Assembly (NCBI GenBank): GCA_029204225.1
Contig: CM055112.1
Location: 29,414,703 to 29,478,702 of the forward strand
Reading direction: 5' to 3'
DNA length: 64,000 nucleotides
DNA from: Diphasiastrum complanatum
Taxonomy: Eukaryota; Streptophyta; Lycopodiopsida; Lycopodiales; Lycopodiaceae
The position numbers and the translations under genes are program-made. Below, one piece after another: positions 10,835 through 23,300 of this stretch. The first letter of the stretch is position 1, and each line of letters starts with the position of its first letter. The notes under the pieces were generated by a model. It saw only the letters and a list, made by a program, of their open reading frames with translations. It searched no databases and was not told the DNA's origin.

Positions 10835-11321
10835 TGTGCTCGATATAGGCCAAAATTGGCTATTTTAGGCTACTGGTGCCCTAAAATTGGGTCCTAAGTT
10901 CTAGAGAGAGGAGAGAGAGTCATCTCTCTCATCTATATTAGGCTGAAATTTGTGGAGAACAGGTTGGAGAAACATATTGTATTGTTGAGAGAGATCAATA
11001 GATCATTGTCACAGTTTCTTCCTCCATTGAGAGCATTGCTTTGTGTATTGTCTTCAGGCTTTTGTGTATGATCTTAAGAGGTTTCCAAAAGTGGTAGGCT
11101 GTTGTTGTAGGGCTGGTATGCTATTGTTTTTGGCTGCCATCAGTACCTTTTATTAGCTTCTTTTGTCTCTTGATTGCTTTGTCAAGTTCATGTGTATCAA
11201 AGGTAGCATTAGGATGCTTTGCCATTTCTAGCTTTTGTAGCTTGTTGTGCAAAGATCTTAGCCAAGTATTTTGGGAGTTTGGATCCATTCAAGGTCCACT
11301 TTTCTCACATGGTATCAGAGC
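10835..11321 (+). repeat. Copia 5' LTR followed by primer-binding site
   Basis: The LTR ends TTTTCTCACA at 11309 and is followed at once by TGGTATCAGAG (11310-11320), complementary to initiator tRNA-Met and usual for plant copia elements. The start is less certain; TGTGCTCGATATAGG at 10835 is a candidate. The order LTR, primer site, leader, gag (12435) fits one element. The LTR shares motifs with the one ending at 61978. Confidence 0.65.
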
Positions 11322-12434
11322 TAGTTGGCTATTATTTTTAGTAAGGTTTCCATTTATGGTGATATTTGGATGTTTGATCAAGTTCTAGCATGATTATGCA
11401 TTGCACTGTTGATCAAATCTTACTAACCTTTGTTTTGTGAGTTGAACTTGTGGATCAAAAGCATATTTCAGGTCTATGAAGATCAGAGGCTGTGAAGAAG
11501 CTATTTTGGATCAGATCATAACACCTAATCATTTGTTGATTGTGAGGCTTGTGCATATTCAATACTAATAATGTTCTGTTCAATGTATTGTTGACAATCT
11601 CCACTTCTGTGGATGAACACTCTCCTTAAGTGGATGAACCTTCTCCTTAAGTGGATGACAAATACTCTTTGAGTGATTTTGTATTTCTCCAAAAGGCTGA
11701 GCAAAGCTCCCACTTGGATGAAAGTACCCCTTTTGGGTGAACAGATTGTCAACAATCTTTTGCATAAATTTTGGTGTACTTTGTTGAGCATGTAAGTAAC
11801 TCTCCTTATGTAATCTCATTGGAGCATTTTCTGGAAGGTTTTAGCCATTATGCAAATGTGTTTTCAGGTTCTTAACAGGTTGAGGAACATTCTCATGTGA
11901 AGTGATCTTAGATCTACATCTAAACAACAAGATTTGACAAGCTAGTGAAGCTAGTCTTGTGATTCACTAAGTGTGCTCTTTCATTCACCTCTAAAGCTTG
12001 TATTTATCATTTTTTAAAGTTTATAAACTTTTAGAAGTGTGGTTTACATGTGGTTCTATAGGTTGAATCAATATCTTAGTGTCTTGATCATATGTTGATC
12101 AAGTTTGTTCAATTCTAGGTATTCTTGGTAGCCTAGTCTTGTGTATTTTCTAAGAATGCAAGTAACTCTTCACATCATAACTTGATTTGGTCACTTGCTG
12201 GAAAGTTTGAGAGCTTAAGCAAGAGTGTTTTCAAGTTGGTTTGAGGTTGTAATCCACTCTTAGTGTGTGCAAAGTATTGCATGTGTTTCAATCTTCCTTT
12301 CTATGCTTGGAAACCAGCCAGGTTCAAGATAGAAGTCCTAGATCTTCTGAGATCTCCTTATTTATCATCTGTTGAGAGAAAAGAGTGCTAGGTGCATTAG
12401 GACAGAGCCTAAAAGTTGAAGAATCATTATATTC
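11322..12434 (+). other. Untranslated leader of a copia element
   Basis: Over 1.1 kb between primer site and gag start with no coding frame. It contains a short direct repeat of CTCCTTAAGTGGATGA (from about 11620 and 11645). Long leaders of this kind are seen in other copia elements of this window (for example 24316-25110). Confidence 0.6.
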
Positions 12435-14560
12435 ATGGCTTCCAATTGTGGGATCATGTTAGAAACTAATGATAGGTTGAGTTCATCAAACTACTCTACT
12501 TGGAAAGTGAGGATGGAGTCCTTACTTGAGTTGAATGAACTCATGGACATAGTTGCAGGAACTAAAAGAGACCACCCATAGTTCAAGAGCAACAAAGGTT
12601 TGATAAGAAGGCTAAAATGTCTCTTCATATCATTAAAATGAATGTTACCAATGAACTTCTCAAGGAAGTTGGTAAAAGTCAAAGTGCAAGTGAGGCATAG
12701 AATGCCTTGAATAAGCTCTTTGAATCAAAGTCCACATCTAGGGTATTGACCCTAAGGAGGCAAATATTTTCTAGTAGACAAAGAGAGGGAGAAAGTGCTC
12801 ATGCATTTGTCTTGAGGGTTAAGTCCTTAAGTGATGATCTAGCATGCATTGATGAAAGCATAAAAGATGGTGAAATAGTCCAGGTTATGTTGAATGGTTT
12901 GCTAGATGAACATGCTAACCTTGTGCAAAGTTTTGCCATTCAAAGAGACTTGCCAAATGTGGTTGACTTGCAAGAAATCTTATTGGCTGAAGAACATAGG
13001 TTGCAATCAAAGCTTGAGGTGCATCCTTGCAAGGTGGAGGTGAAGAGGCTTTCTTCACAAAAGGCAAAGTCAAAGACAAAGGTAAAGGCAAAGGGAAATG
13101 GTCCAAAGGTGATAACTCGGATCATGATGATCACTCTTCCTCCTCCTCTTCTACTTCTTTTATAAAGAAAGATAAGCCAAAGTTCAAGTGCTTTTATTGT
13201 GGGATAAAAGGTCATTTTGCAAATGAATGTCATAAGAAGCAAAGTAATGAAGGTAGCAAGCAAAACACCTTTTGTACTTCTAATGAGGATCTAGATTCTT
13301 GTGATTCTCTCATGAGGTGTTCTTCAAGTCTAATGTCAAGTGGAAGTGACAAGGATTCATGGTGGATAGATAGTGGATCTAGTTCACACATGACTAGTCA
13401 CAAGGAGTTCTTTACTTCTTTGATCTCTTATGTTGGAATCAAGAAAGTGGTTCACATGCCAAATGGTGGTGAGTGTATGATCAAAGGTATTGGCTCAATT
13501 CCCATTTGTCTTTATACTAATAGGAATGCAAGGCTTGACGGTGTTCTTTACATTCCTTCACTTTCAAGGAATTTGCTAAGTGTTGGTCAAATGTTAAAGA
13601 AAGGGTACAAGACAAAGTTTGTTGGAGATGTTTGCTTCATTACTAAAGGAGATGTCTAGACAAGGTAGACTTTACAAGCTTGATGCATTTGTTATGTCTA
13701 ACAAGAGGAATGAAATGGATGTTGGTGGTTTTCTCAACTTTCAAAAGTCAATTCCTAGCATCAATAAGATTGGTATATCTTATGCAAAGTCTAAAGAGCT
13801 TCCTTATGCTAGATCTAGGTTGAGATCTAATGAGCTTCTTGGAGATAGTTATTATTGTGCTAACTTGGCAACATTTGGTGAGTCCATGATCAATGTTTTG
13901 GGTCCATTGGATCATGAAGATGGACTAGTGCTACCTACTAGTCAAATGGAGTCATTTGGTGCTAAATTGGTATCATGTTTGAACTCTTCTATTCATAGAT
14001 TTTCAAGTCTTGGTGGCTCTTTAATGGAACTACATGGCAAGTGCAAAAATGGAAAATGTAAGAAGAGAGATAACTTCATCAATAAAGGTGATGAAAACTT
14101 GTCTTTGGAAATGGTTGTTGCTATTGACTTATTTACTCATTTGGAAAAAAGATGGTGCTTTGAGCATGTTTGAAGAAAAAGGCTCTTTTGCATCTTTATG
14201 TGATGAGTCCAAGAAAGTCATTTGTGCAACAAGTGGTGTCACATGTATTCATAAAGAAATGATTATGGTGGAGTGTTCATGCATGATCAGGATGGCAAAA
14301 GGTTGGATGAAGAAGACTACATGGAGCAACTCAAGGCAAGGAAGATCTGATTGATGAGCTCATTGAGGTTTGGTTTGAACTCAAATGGGCTGGTTTGATT
14401 AGTGAAAGGTTGAGATCAAGCAATGATGAGATCTTGTGGGATGTTAATCATGTGTTTGAGAGGGAGCATCTTTAGAGGTTCAGATCTGAAGATGTTTATA
14501 AATGCAAAGTCCTTGATGTTTTATTGGAAGATCAAGATGTTGATCTTGAATTTCTTCATC
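12435..14560 (+). pseudogene. Copia gag-protease joined to an unrelated reading frame
   Basis: From ATG 12435 the gag begins MASNCGIMLETNDRLSSSNY; it is broken by a frameshift near 12578, a Trp-to-stop change (TAG at about 12698) and another shift near 13030. The zinc knuckle is complete (CFYCGIKGHFANEC, about 13190-13230) and the protease keeps WWIDSGSSSHMT (about 13360-13395). After GRLYKLDAFV (about 13670) the usual pre-integrase, integrase, reverse transcriptase and RNase H are all absent. Instead a largely open frame runs to 14173, and pieces in other frames (DQDGKRLDEEDYMEQLKARK, then DELIEVWFELKWAGLISE) continue to about 14560. I recognise no known domain in this 3' part. It is probably a non-autonomous element that depends on a relative for replication. 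Confidence 0.7.
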
Positions 14561-14573
14561 CATCTTAGTTTTT

Positions 14574-14766
14574 GTGTGAGTGTGTGTATGTGCATGTGCT
14601 ATGTGTGTGTATGTGTGTGTTTATGGAGGGGGAGTGTGTGTGTGTGTGTGTGTGTGTGTTTACGGAGTGTGTGTGTGGGTTTAGGAAGTGTGTGTGTGTG
14701 TGGGGGGGGAAGGGGGGGGGGGTTGTGGATTAGGATTAGGTTGTAGCTTTAGGCTTTAGGCTTAGG

Positions 14767-14801
<35 letters not shown>

Positions 14802-15032
14802 ATCGAAAGTGTGTGTGTTTTTACGTGTGTGTGTTTATGGAGTATTGTGTGTGTGTGTGTGTGTGTATGGGTATATGTGTGTGGATCTTCGTGTGTTTGT
14901 GGGTGTGCACACTATGTGTTGTGTGTTGTGCGTGTGTTTGTGTGTATGTGTATTTGTGTGCGTGTGCGTGTGCGTGTACTTAGGATAAGGGTTAGAGTGG
15001 GTCTTTGTGGATGTGTGTGTGCGTGTGTGTTT
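14574..15032 (+). repeat. GT-rich microsatellite with G-runs
   Basis: Interrupted (GT)n over about 460 bp, with a G-run at 14702-14721 and scattered TTAGG-like units (about 14728-14768 and 14980-14990). The open frames crossing it are products of the repeat and not genes. Confidence 0.95.
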
Positions 15033-15123
15033 GGGCTGAGCTCAGAGCCGGAGCTCAAAGCAGACAATTTGGGTGACGGCCGATGATTTGGATGGCGGCT
15101 GATGGTTTAGGAGGAAGTTCTGA

Positions 15124-16819
15124 ACACCTCTCATTGGAAGTTCTAGCCATTTTTTACTGAATCCAACCAATTTTTGGCTCGACGGGCATAGAATCTCAAG
15201 ACTACATTTAGGGTTTCTGGTTTGGACACACGTTTCGCTACGAGTACTGAACCGTTTGGAGCCCGGTTTAGTCATCTGGGTTCGTCTCGACATGTAGCAT
15301 AGGACTGAACAAATATTCTAAAAAATGGACTCCGTTTAGTGACACTGGACAGATTCTCGAAAATGTTGGAAAGTAGTCCATTTAGTGGTATTCCCCCTGA
15401 TAGAACGTGGGGCATTTCCAGACAAACGATGTCGAAATTGAACTGCATATGGTCCAGTGGTTTCATGTTGAGTCTACAAACCTAAACACCTCCCGTCCGA
15501 AGTTTTGACCGTTTTCGACTGAATCCGACCAATTCCTGGCTCGACGGGCCTAGAATCCTAGGATTTTGTTTAGGATTTCTAGTTTTGACTCACATTGCGC
15601 TATGAGTATTGAACTGTTTGGAGCCCAATTTAGTCCTGTGGGTTTGTCTCGGCGTAGAACACAAGACAGAATAGACGGTCTGAAAAATGGACTTCGTTCA
15701 ATGACAATGGACCAGTTCTTGGGGATGCTGGAAAGTAGTCCATTTAGTGGCATTCCCCTCGACGGAAAGGGCGTTTCCGGACAAGCGGCATCAAAATTGA
15801 ACTGCAAATGGTCTTGTGGATTTGTGTCAAGCCCACAAACCTGTAGACACCTCCCGTCCAAAGTTTTGACCGTTTTTTATTGAATTCGACCAATTTCTGG
15901 CTTGATCGGCCTAGATTCCCAAGACTACGTTTAGGGTTTCTGGTTCGGACACACATTTTGCTGTGAGTATTAAGCCGTTTGAAGTCTGGTTTAGTACCAG
16001 TGTGCAGGACAAGACAAAACAAACCATCTAAAAAATAGATTCTATTTGATAGCACTGGACTGGTTTTTGGGGATGTTGAAAAGTAGTCCATTTAGTGGCA
16101 TTCCCCCAACAGAAAGGACGTTTCTAGGTAAACAGCGTCGGAATTCAGTTGCAAATGGTCCTATGGGTTTGTGTTGAGTCCATGAACCTGTGGACACCTC
16201 TCGTCCGAGGTTTTGACTGTTTTTGGCTGAATTCGACCAATTTTGGGCTCTACGGGCCTAGAATCCCAAAACTACGTTTAGGATTTCTGGTTTGGAGATG
16301 CACGTTTTGTTGTGAGTACAGAACCGTTTGGAGTCTAGTTTAGTGCTGTAGGTTTGTATCAACGTGCAGCATAGGACGAAATAGACGGTCTAAAAAATGG
16401 ACTTCGTTCGGCGACACTGGATCGATTCTTGGGGATGCTAAAAAGTAGTCCAACTTAGTGGCATTCCCCCCAACAAAAAGGGCATTTCTGGACAAATGGC
16501 ATTGGAATTGAGCTGCAAATGGTCTTGTGGGTTCATGTTGAGCCCACAAACCTGTGGACATCTCCCGTCCGAGGTTCTAGCTATTTTAGACTGAATCCGA
16601 CCAATTCCTGGCTCAACGAGTCTAGAATCCCAGAACTACATTTTGGTTTGGACACATGTTTCGTTGTGAGTATTGAACCGTTTGGAGTCCAGTTTAGTGC
16701 TGTAGGTTTGTATCGACGTGCAGCACAGGTCGGAACAAACGGTTTAAAAAATGGACTTCGTTCGACGATACTGAATCGATTCTCGAGAATGCTGAAAAGT
16801 AGTCCATTTAGCGGCATTC
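15124..16819 (+). repeat. Tandem array, about 360-bp unit, 4.7 copies
   Basis: The anchor ACACCTC recurs at 15124, 15486, 15847, 16194 and (as ACATCTC) 16558, giving periods of 362, 361, 347 and 364 bp; a second anchor, AGTAGTCCATTTAGTGG, recurs at matching spacing. Units share TTTTGACCGTTTT, CGACGGGCCTAGAATCC and ATGGACTTCGTT. Divergence between copies is moderate, so the array is not young. The ORFs within it are on both strands, out of step and not gene-like. It could be a satellite or tandem pieces of an element. Confidence 0.88.
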
Positions 16820-16820
16820 A

Positions 16821-17190
16821 TGTTACGAGCACATAACTAGTGCCGAACCCTAGAAAACACAGGAGGTCAGATACCACAGTCAAGGTCGTGTCTAGTGTAC
16901 ATGACCAACAGAACAAGACAATGTGAGTAGTGTGCCCCGACACGATCCATAGCCATGGTGGGCCTAACACAGCCTAGGGACCATGTCAGCGGGATAGGGC
17001 CCTACGTTGGGTCCCAGAGTGCAGTCGGCCACGTCAGTGCCACATGGCAACACTTGGCAGTATTCATGCTACCAGCCCTCACACTGGGCTAGGAGGGGCT
17101 TGCTCCATATCAAGGAGTAGGCAAGGTTGGGTGAATCAATTAGTATTTTGCCCTACTGTGATATTAGGATCTATTACACTAGTATCAGAG
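16821..17190 (+). repeat. LTR-like segment ending at a degenerate primer site
   Basis: The segment starts TGTTACGAGCACATAACTAG at 16821, ends GGATCTATTACA at 17178, and is followed by CTAGTATCAGAGCC, one change from the usual TGGTATCAGAGC. Its left edge abuts the tandem array exactly. No second copy is in the window, so the boundaries are inferred from TG...CA and the primer site. Confidence 0.5.
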
Positions 17191-18155
17191 CCATCTCCTT
17201 CTTTGGGAGCTTAGTAGCAACAGTGGAGAATGTCACTAAAGTGTATAGAATCTCTTCAACTTTTCAAAAATTAAGAGAGCAAATTCAGCGTTGTAGGAAC
17301 AGCTTCCTACTGAGCAAAACTTTCTGGACTCACTTGCTTTCTAGACAGAACTGGGATTAGCTTCCTAGTATAGCCTAGTCATTGTAGAAACAAGTTTCAA
17401 TTCTGATTTTTCATATGTAAATTCATCCAATCTGAGCAGTTTTTGGATGAAGTTTGCACACAGTACCAGCACTGGAAAATCAATTTTAAATTTTGACTTT
17501 GGAATGCAATTTCGAGCAGATTAGAGCGGATTTTAACCTGAAATTAAGTAGCAGGGCCAGGACAAGGAGGAGAAAATGACTTAACCTCTTTCTTCCTTCT
17601 TGGTGTACTTTCAAGACCTATATATGACCTAGGACTTGATCTTAGCCTAGATTAATTAGATTCCATGAAGCAAATTCAAATCTAATCAATGGCAAATGAT
17701 CTTGGTAGATTGTGCTAGGATTTCAACCAAAAATAACACCAAAACCTCTTAAATTACATTTTTGGTAACCAAATGAAAATGGTGTAATAAAAGCAGGTTC
17801 AAAAGTTCCCACACGTGGGAACAGTACGGATTTTGATTTCCCGTTTTTTCGTTTCATACCATGCAACGTAAACATACCCATGTAAATATATTTATATATA
17901 TGCCCATGCAACGCAAATGTACCCATGCAATGCAAGTATATCATGCAATGCACTTATAATATTCCCACTTTAAAAGCCCATAGGGATGAATACTTAAATG
18001 TAAAATTTCTTTTCATATGTATCTTGTTAAAACTTTCAGTCGAACCCTCATCTCAACACAAATTTCAGGCTATTTTTTCTTTGTATACAGAGTTACGCCA
18101 CTAGTGGGTTATACACAACATTTACAACCTGACAACGCCAAGAGCTCTTGTACTT
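17191..18155. other. Non-coding remnant with short CATGCAACG repeats
   Basis: No gene recognised. Between about 17858 and 17953 the motif CATGCAACG or CATGCAATG recurs several times at roughly 20-30 bp spacing. The first part may be leader of the element whose LTR ends at 17178. Confidence 0.4.
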
Positions 18156-18480
18156 GGCTCTGATACCATGTGAAAGTACAATACTTTGAGGACCAGAAAT
18201 GGATCTTAAATGATCCACAAGAGTTATCATATGTTTGCTTACCAATCTACCAGAAAACTAGTTACCAAAAACTTGATCTAGATTGGCAGTTTCACATTGA
18301 ACAACAAGCAGTGATAATGGAAATACAGATCATAGACATAAATCCGAGTTGGAACATGTGTACTATAGGCTGTAGTATGGCCTGCAAGCTGTGTTTGAAG
18401 TCTTCAAAGTGTTGGCTTCATTTGGATCATCAAAAATCAATGTACATGATAGTAGAAACTCGAGTTGCCAATGTGCTCCA
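18156..18480 (-). repeat. Minus-oriented LTR end with primer-binding site
   Basis: GGCTCTGATACCA at 18156-18168 is the reverse complement of the plant initiator-tRNA primer site, and the flanking TGTGAAAG at 18169 would be the LTR terminus (CTTTCACA on the minus strand). This marks the 5' LTR of a minus-strand element whose body should lie to the left but is not recognisable. The far end of the LTR is unknown. Confidence 0.5.
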
Positions 18481-18959
18481 AAAATAATCTATCTTCTCAC
18501 TATGGAGAGATTGGAATACATAGCAAAACTCACTTCCTTTTCTAAGTTAGGTGAATTTCCAGCATGTAATAAGGAAGTAGACACAAATTTCTTGCCCTAA
18601 AATGAAACCCTAGCCTAGATCCTAGAGTCATGCTTGGTAGGTGCATGGTTGGTAAAAATCTCATCACAAATCAAGGTCTAGATCCTATAAAGTAGGAATC
18701 TCTACCAAATTGACACAGCCACTCCTCTAGACTCGAACTAACCTACATTAGGTGTAGATTGCCACATGACACTTTGGCCATACAAGTGTAGAAACCAAAT
18801 TATAGAAAAAATGTACAATATTCTACATGGCTAGATTTGCCAATGTTGGCAATTTTTCACAAATTTGAGGGCACCATAAATTCTATGTGGATTTGGAGGT
18901 GTTTCTAGCTCAAATCTTGCATTATCAAGTATAGAAAGTGGATATTTGTGATCCAAACA

Positions 18960-19230
18960 TCGTTTTAGGTCAAATCACTTGGAGTAGGCCAATTTTTTAA
19001 ACCAATCACTGGAACATGGAGACAAAAATTTCTCATGATTGTGGATGCTATATTCTTCTAGATGATATATCAAGATTCTAGCTTTTGCACGTAGTTTTTG
19101 CTTAATTCAATATTTTGCATTTTTGGAAGAACCCTAAATTTGATAGGGTCTCTTGATTATAAGTTGCTGGACTTTTCTAAGAGTGTGTTCCAATCTTAGG
19201 TGTTGGCAAATTTCATCATAAACACGCTAA
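18960..19230 (+). mobile_element. Copia leader remnant
   Basis: The plus strand shares with the leader of the copia element at 62.2-62.4 kb a run of similar sequence: ACCCTAA, TTTGATAGGGTC/TTTGATTGGATC, GTTGCTGGACTT and CAATCTTAG, in the same order. No gag follows; the next feature is the transposase-like gene. A short remnant. Confidence 0.45.
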
Positions 19231-19239
19231 CACACAAAG

Positions 19240-19651
19240 TTGCTTGGAAGAATCAAGAGCCATCAAATTATTGATGAGGTTCCAAGGATTTACAATGGGG
19301 ACATGGTTTTCGAGCTTCCACCCACTTTTAGTCATATTGGTGGCATGGAGGGCATAGACCAAAAATATGATGGCCATATCTGGTCCAAACTTGTGACAAG
19401 CAATGTATCTTTCGAAGGAGTGGTACGAATCAGCTATTGTGTGGGCATGCTAGAATGCCAGAGAGTGACATGTCCTAATTTTACAAATAGTGATAAAAGA
19501 AACAAGACATTCTTCAAAGGAACAATGAAAAAAAATCTCAAATTGGATTACTAATTGATGATGTCGGATCTCTTGTATGTGCCTTTTGCAAGAAAGTAGT
19601 AGTGTGTGTTGGATCGTGCCGTGCATCGTGTACTATGTCATGCCTAGAGAT
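19240..19651 (+). pseudogene. Transposase-like gene, 5' part (split by copia)
   Basis: The frame opens at 19240 and includes GVVRISYCVGMLECQRVTCP and a KRNKTFF block. After a slip at an A-run near 19529 it continues in another frame with paired cysteines (VCAFCK). That frame reaches 19651, the last base of the copia target duplication GAGAT, and continues in phase at 25814 beyond the element. Spaced Cys pairs followed by an HDGFHFH motif recall zinc-binding domains of Mutator-like (FLYWCH/WRKY-GCM1 type) transposases; this is inferred from pattern memory. Frameshifts show that the gene is dead. Confidence 0.55.
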
Positions 19652-20332
19652 TGTAAAAATTACAGCAAATAAGGATCCTAAAACACTTGAAATGATGAGG
19701 GAAACAATAGATTATGATTTCATAAGATTAGCGCAAGTTGAACCATCAAAATCCATCAAAAATCTATGCTTGAACCTCACTAAATGGCCCAAATCCTTGA
19801 AGAAGGCTTCACACGTGTGAAAGTACGGCCTCCCACAGTCTGAGTACTGTACACCAGACCTACATTCAATCCTATAATCATTAGTAATCACAAGTACTCA
19901 AACAATTATGAACATAGAGAGCAATTGCACCATTATGAGAGAAAAATCATGAAATTGCTTGATTGATTTTGGTGAGATATCATCACCTATATATACATGA
20001 TCCATCACGGTTTTGGGCAGGTATGAGTAGCCCTAAACCTATCCCTAATGCTAATTTTGGTGGATCTTTCATCCCTACCAAGTTAGGGTTGGAATCTTGG
20101 AGATCCCTCAACAATGCAAAATCACCAAAAATAGCTCCTATTTTTTCTCCCTTGTATCTAAGCATAATTTGGACTCATTCCAAAGGTTCTAACACTTAGG
20201 TATACTTGAGAACATCCTTATGAATGGAATCCTATGCTATTTGGCACGTGTGACAAGCCACATCATGACCATCTAACTATTTACAAGTCATATGACCAAA
20301 ACTAGTCAAGCTAGAATTGTGAATTTTTAACA
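19652..20332 (-). repeat. 3' LTR of the young copia element
   Basis: 681 bp, bounded by the target duplication on the left and the polypurine tract on the right. It differs from the 5' LTR by one substitution (GCACCATT versus GCAGCATT) and by a small change near AAAATCACC/AAAAATTACC. Confidence 0.96.
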
Positions 20333-20346
20333 CTCCTCCTCACTAT

Positions 20347-23300
20347 CTAGCTTGGTTCAATTATTGCTTTACTAATCACTCCAAGTGATGATCTGAACTT
20401 CATAAAAGGTGTCTTTTGAAGTGGTTTAGTAAGTAGATCAGCTACACATTCATTGCTTGGAACATGCTCCAAAGCAATCTCCTTGGCTTGCACCATTTCT
20501 CTCACAAAGTGATGGCATATCTCAATGTGCTTAGATCTTGCATGGAAGATTGGGTTAGATGCAAGGTGTTGGGCTGATATATTGTCATTGTAGATGATTG
20601 GTGCCTCCTCTGAATCCATGATCTTTAGTTCCACCAATAATCTCTTGATCCAAAGTACCTCCTTTGTAGTGGTTGTCAAAGCTTTGTACTCGGCCTCGGT
20701 TGAAGATAGAGATATAGTTTCTTGCTTTTTTGAAAGCCATGAAACCACACCTTCTCCTATGAAAGTTGAATAGGCACTTGTTGATTTCCTATCCCTCTTG
20801 TCCCCTGCAAAATCTGAATCACTAAATGCATGAAGGTTAATCACATCTCCTCTATATAGAATCCCAAAATCCAATGTACCCGAGATGTATCTTAGAATCC
20901 TCTTAGCCTTTTTCCAATGGATATTCAATGGCTTTTGCATGGATTGGCTCAACCTACATACACTAAAGCTAAGATCTGGTCTAGTTATAGTGATCCACAT
21001 TAAGGAACCTATAAGTTGCCTAAACAAAGTGATGTCCATGAAGGATCTTTCATCATCTTCATTTGGCACTTTTACATCTTGCTCCATTGGTGTGTCAACA
21101 CTTTTGCATACTTCCATCTTAAACTTCTTCAAAAGACTTTGAGCATAGTTTACTTGACTTATAAAGATAAAATCAGACCCTCTAAGTACTTCTATGCCTA
21201 AGATGAAGTGAAGACACCCTAGATCTACCATCTTGAACTCTAAGGATAGATCTATCTTGATTTTTTCAATACCATCAACACTATTTCCACTAATGATGAT
21301 GTCATCTACATAAATGAGTAAAAGTACAATACCAACATCATCAAACTTAATGTAAAGAGTGGGATCATATTCACTTTGAACAAAAGAAAGTGAAATAAGA
21401 TAGCAATGTAGTCTTGAATTCCAAGATCTCGAGGCTTGCTTCAAGCCATAGATGCTTCTTTGGAGATGGCATACTTTGTTCTCCATTCCATGCTTGATGA
21501 ACCCTTGTGGCTGCTCCATATAGATATCCTCTTCCAAAAAACCATTCAAGAAAGCATTAGAGACATCCATTTGACATAGAATCCATCCAAAATGTGATGC
21601 AAGTGCAATGATTAGTCTTATTGTGACCATCTTGGCCACGGGTGCAAAAGTTTCCTCATAGTCTATCCCTCTCTCTTGAGCATAACCTTTTGCAACTAAT
21701 CTTGCTTTATGTTTGTTAACACTCCCATTTGCATTCAACTTAAGCTTGAAGACCCACTTGCATCCTATTACATTCCTTTGAGGTCTCTCAACAAGCAACC
21801 AAGTTTCATTCTCAATCAAGGCATCATACTCATCCAACATAGCTTTATACCATTCTTTGGAGTTCAATGCATCTTCAACATTAGACGGTTCTTCAAAACT
21901 AGATAAAGCATAAGAAGTGGATGAGATACCCTCAACTTGCTGTCCTTTGCCTTGATATGTGAGCCTTGATGGCTCCACTTTTGCCCTTGAAGATCTCCTT
22001 GGTGTGATAGGTGGGTTTGGTGCTTGCTCCCCCATGAGCTCCTCCTCAAAACCAAGATCTTGCTCCTCGGCCATCTTCTTCTTGATTGTTGGAGCACTTG
22101 AGCCTTCTTCAAGCATATGCATATGATGTTCATCAAAGATGACATCCCTTGAAACAACAAATTTGTTCAAGGATGGGAGATAGACTTTGTAGCCCTTGCT
22201 TGAGCTTGCATATCCAAGCATGATCCCTCTTGTGGAAGATGGATCCTCCTTGGTTCTTGTTTCCAATGGCACATGCACATAACATATACACCCAAAAACT
22301 TTCAAGTGATTAAGATTGGGTTTCTTTCCATACAACATCTCATAAGGAGTTTTGCCTTCAATTGCTTTGCAAGACACCCTATTCATCAAGTAGTTTGCAC
22401 ATACAAGAGACTCACCCCAAAAGGATTTGGGCAAACAAGCATCTAATCTTAAAGCCTTAGAACATTCACATAATGTTCTATTCCTTCTTTCAGCAACTCC
22501 ATTTTGTTGAGGAGTGTAAGGACAAGAAGTCTCTTTCTTGATCCCTTCCTCCTCACAAAAGGCCTTGAACTCATTGGAGATGAATTCTCCACCATTGTCA
22601 TTTCTAAGAATCTTGATGCTATGATTATGATGCTTTTCCACAAACAACTTGAACTTTACAAAAGTATCAAATACTTGAGACTTGAAGGAAAGTAAGAACA
22701 CCCAACAATATCTTGAGTAGTCATCAATGAAGGTTAAAAACATGGATGAACCTCCATTAGATTTGGTGCTAGCAATGTGCACATCCGAGTGTATGAGTTC
22801 AAGAGGATGAGATGACTTTGTGATGGAGCTAGGAAACACCTTCTTATGTGCCTTGGATAAGGCACAAGCTTCACAAACCTTCTCTTCCTTCCCAATAGAC
22901 CTTGGTAGGCCTAAAGCATACTCCTCCTTGATCATAGCCTCCATGGAACCCGAGTTGACATGTCCAAGTCTTTTGTGCCATAAAGTAAAGGTAGATATCT
23001 TGCTCTTCTCGGCCAACATGACAACATTAGTATTTACAAATGCATCCAGCTTATATAGTTTGCCAAGTCTAGTGCCCTTAGCCACTATCTTACCCTTCTT
23101 CTTGATGAAACATTCATTTGAAGCAAAGTCAACATTGAAACCATTGTCTACCATTTGGCCAACACTTAGTAGATTCTTTGTTATTGTAGGAATGTACAAA
23201 ACACCTTCTATGTTGATCTTTTTGGAAGATCCTAAGCAAAGGGGAATGCTACCAACTCCTTCAATCTTACAAGCTTCATCATTTGCTGTATAGATAGACT

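Noticed and set aside
14700-14770. Telomere end
   Set aside because: Only a few degenerate TTAGG-like units are present, with unrelated sequence on both sides.
14423-15086. Cys/Val-rich frames at the GT microsatellite
   Set aside because: Translation of GTGTGT gives Cys-Val strings; there is no real gene.
15566-15883. Long frames on both strands within the 360-bp array
   Set aside because: They change frame between units and reflect the repeat, not a protein.
22820-23293. 157-codon plus-strand frame inside the copia element
   Set aside because: It is antisense to the intact gag-pol frame and has no independent motif.
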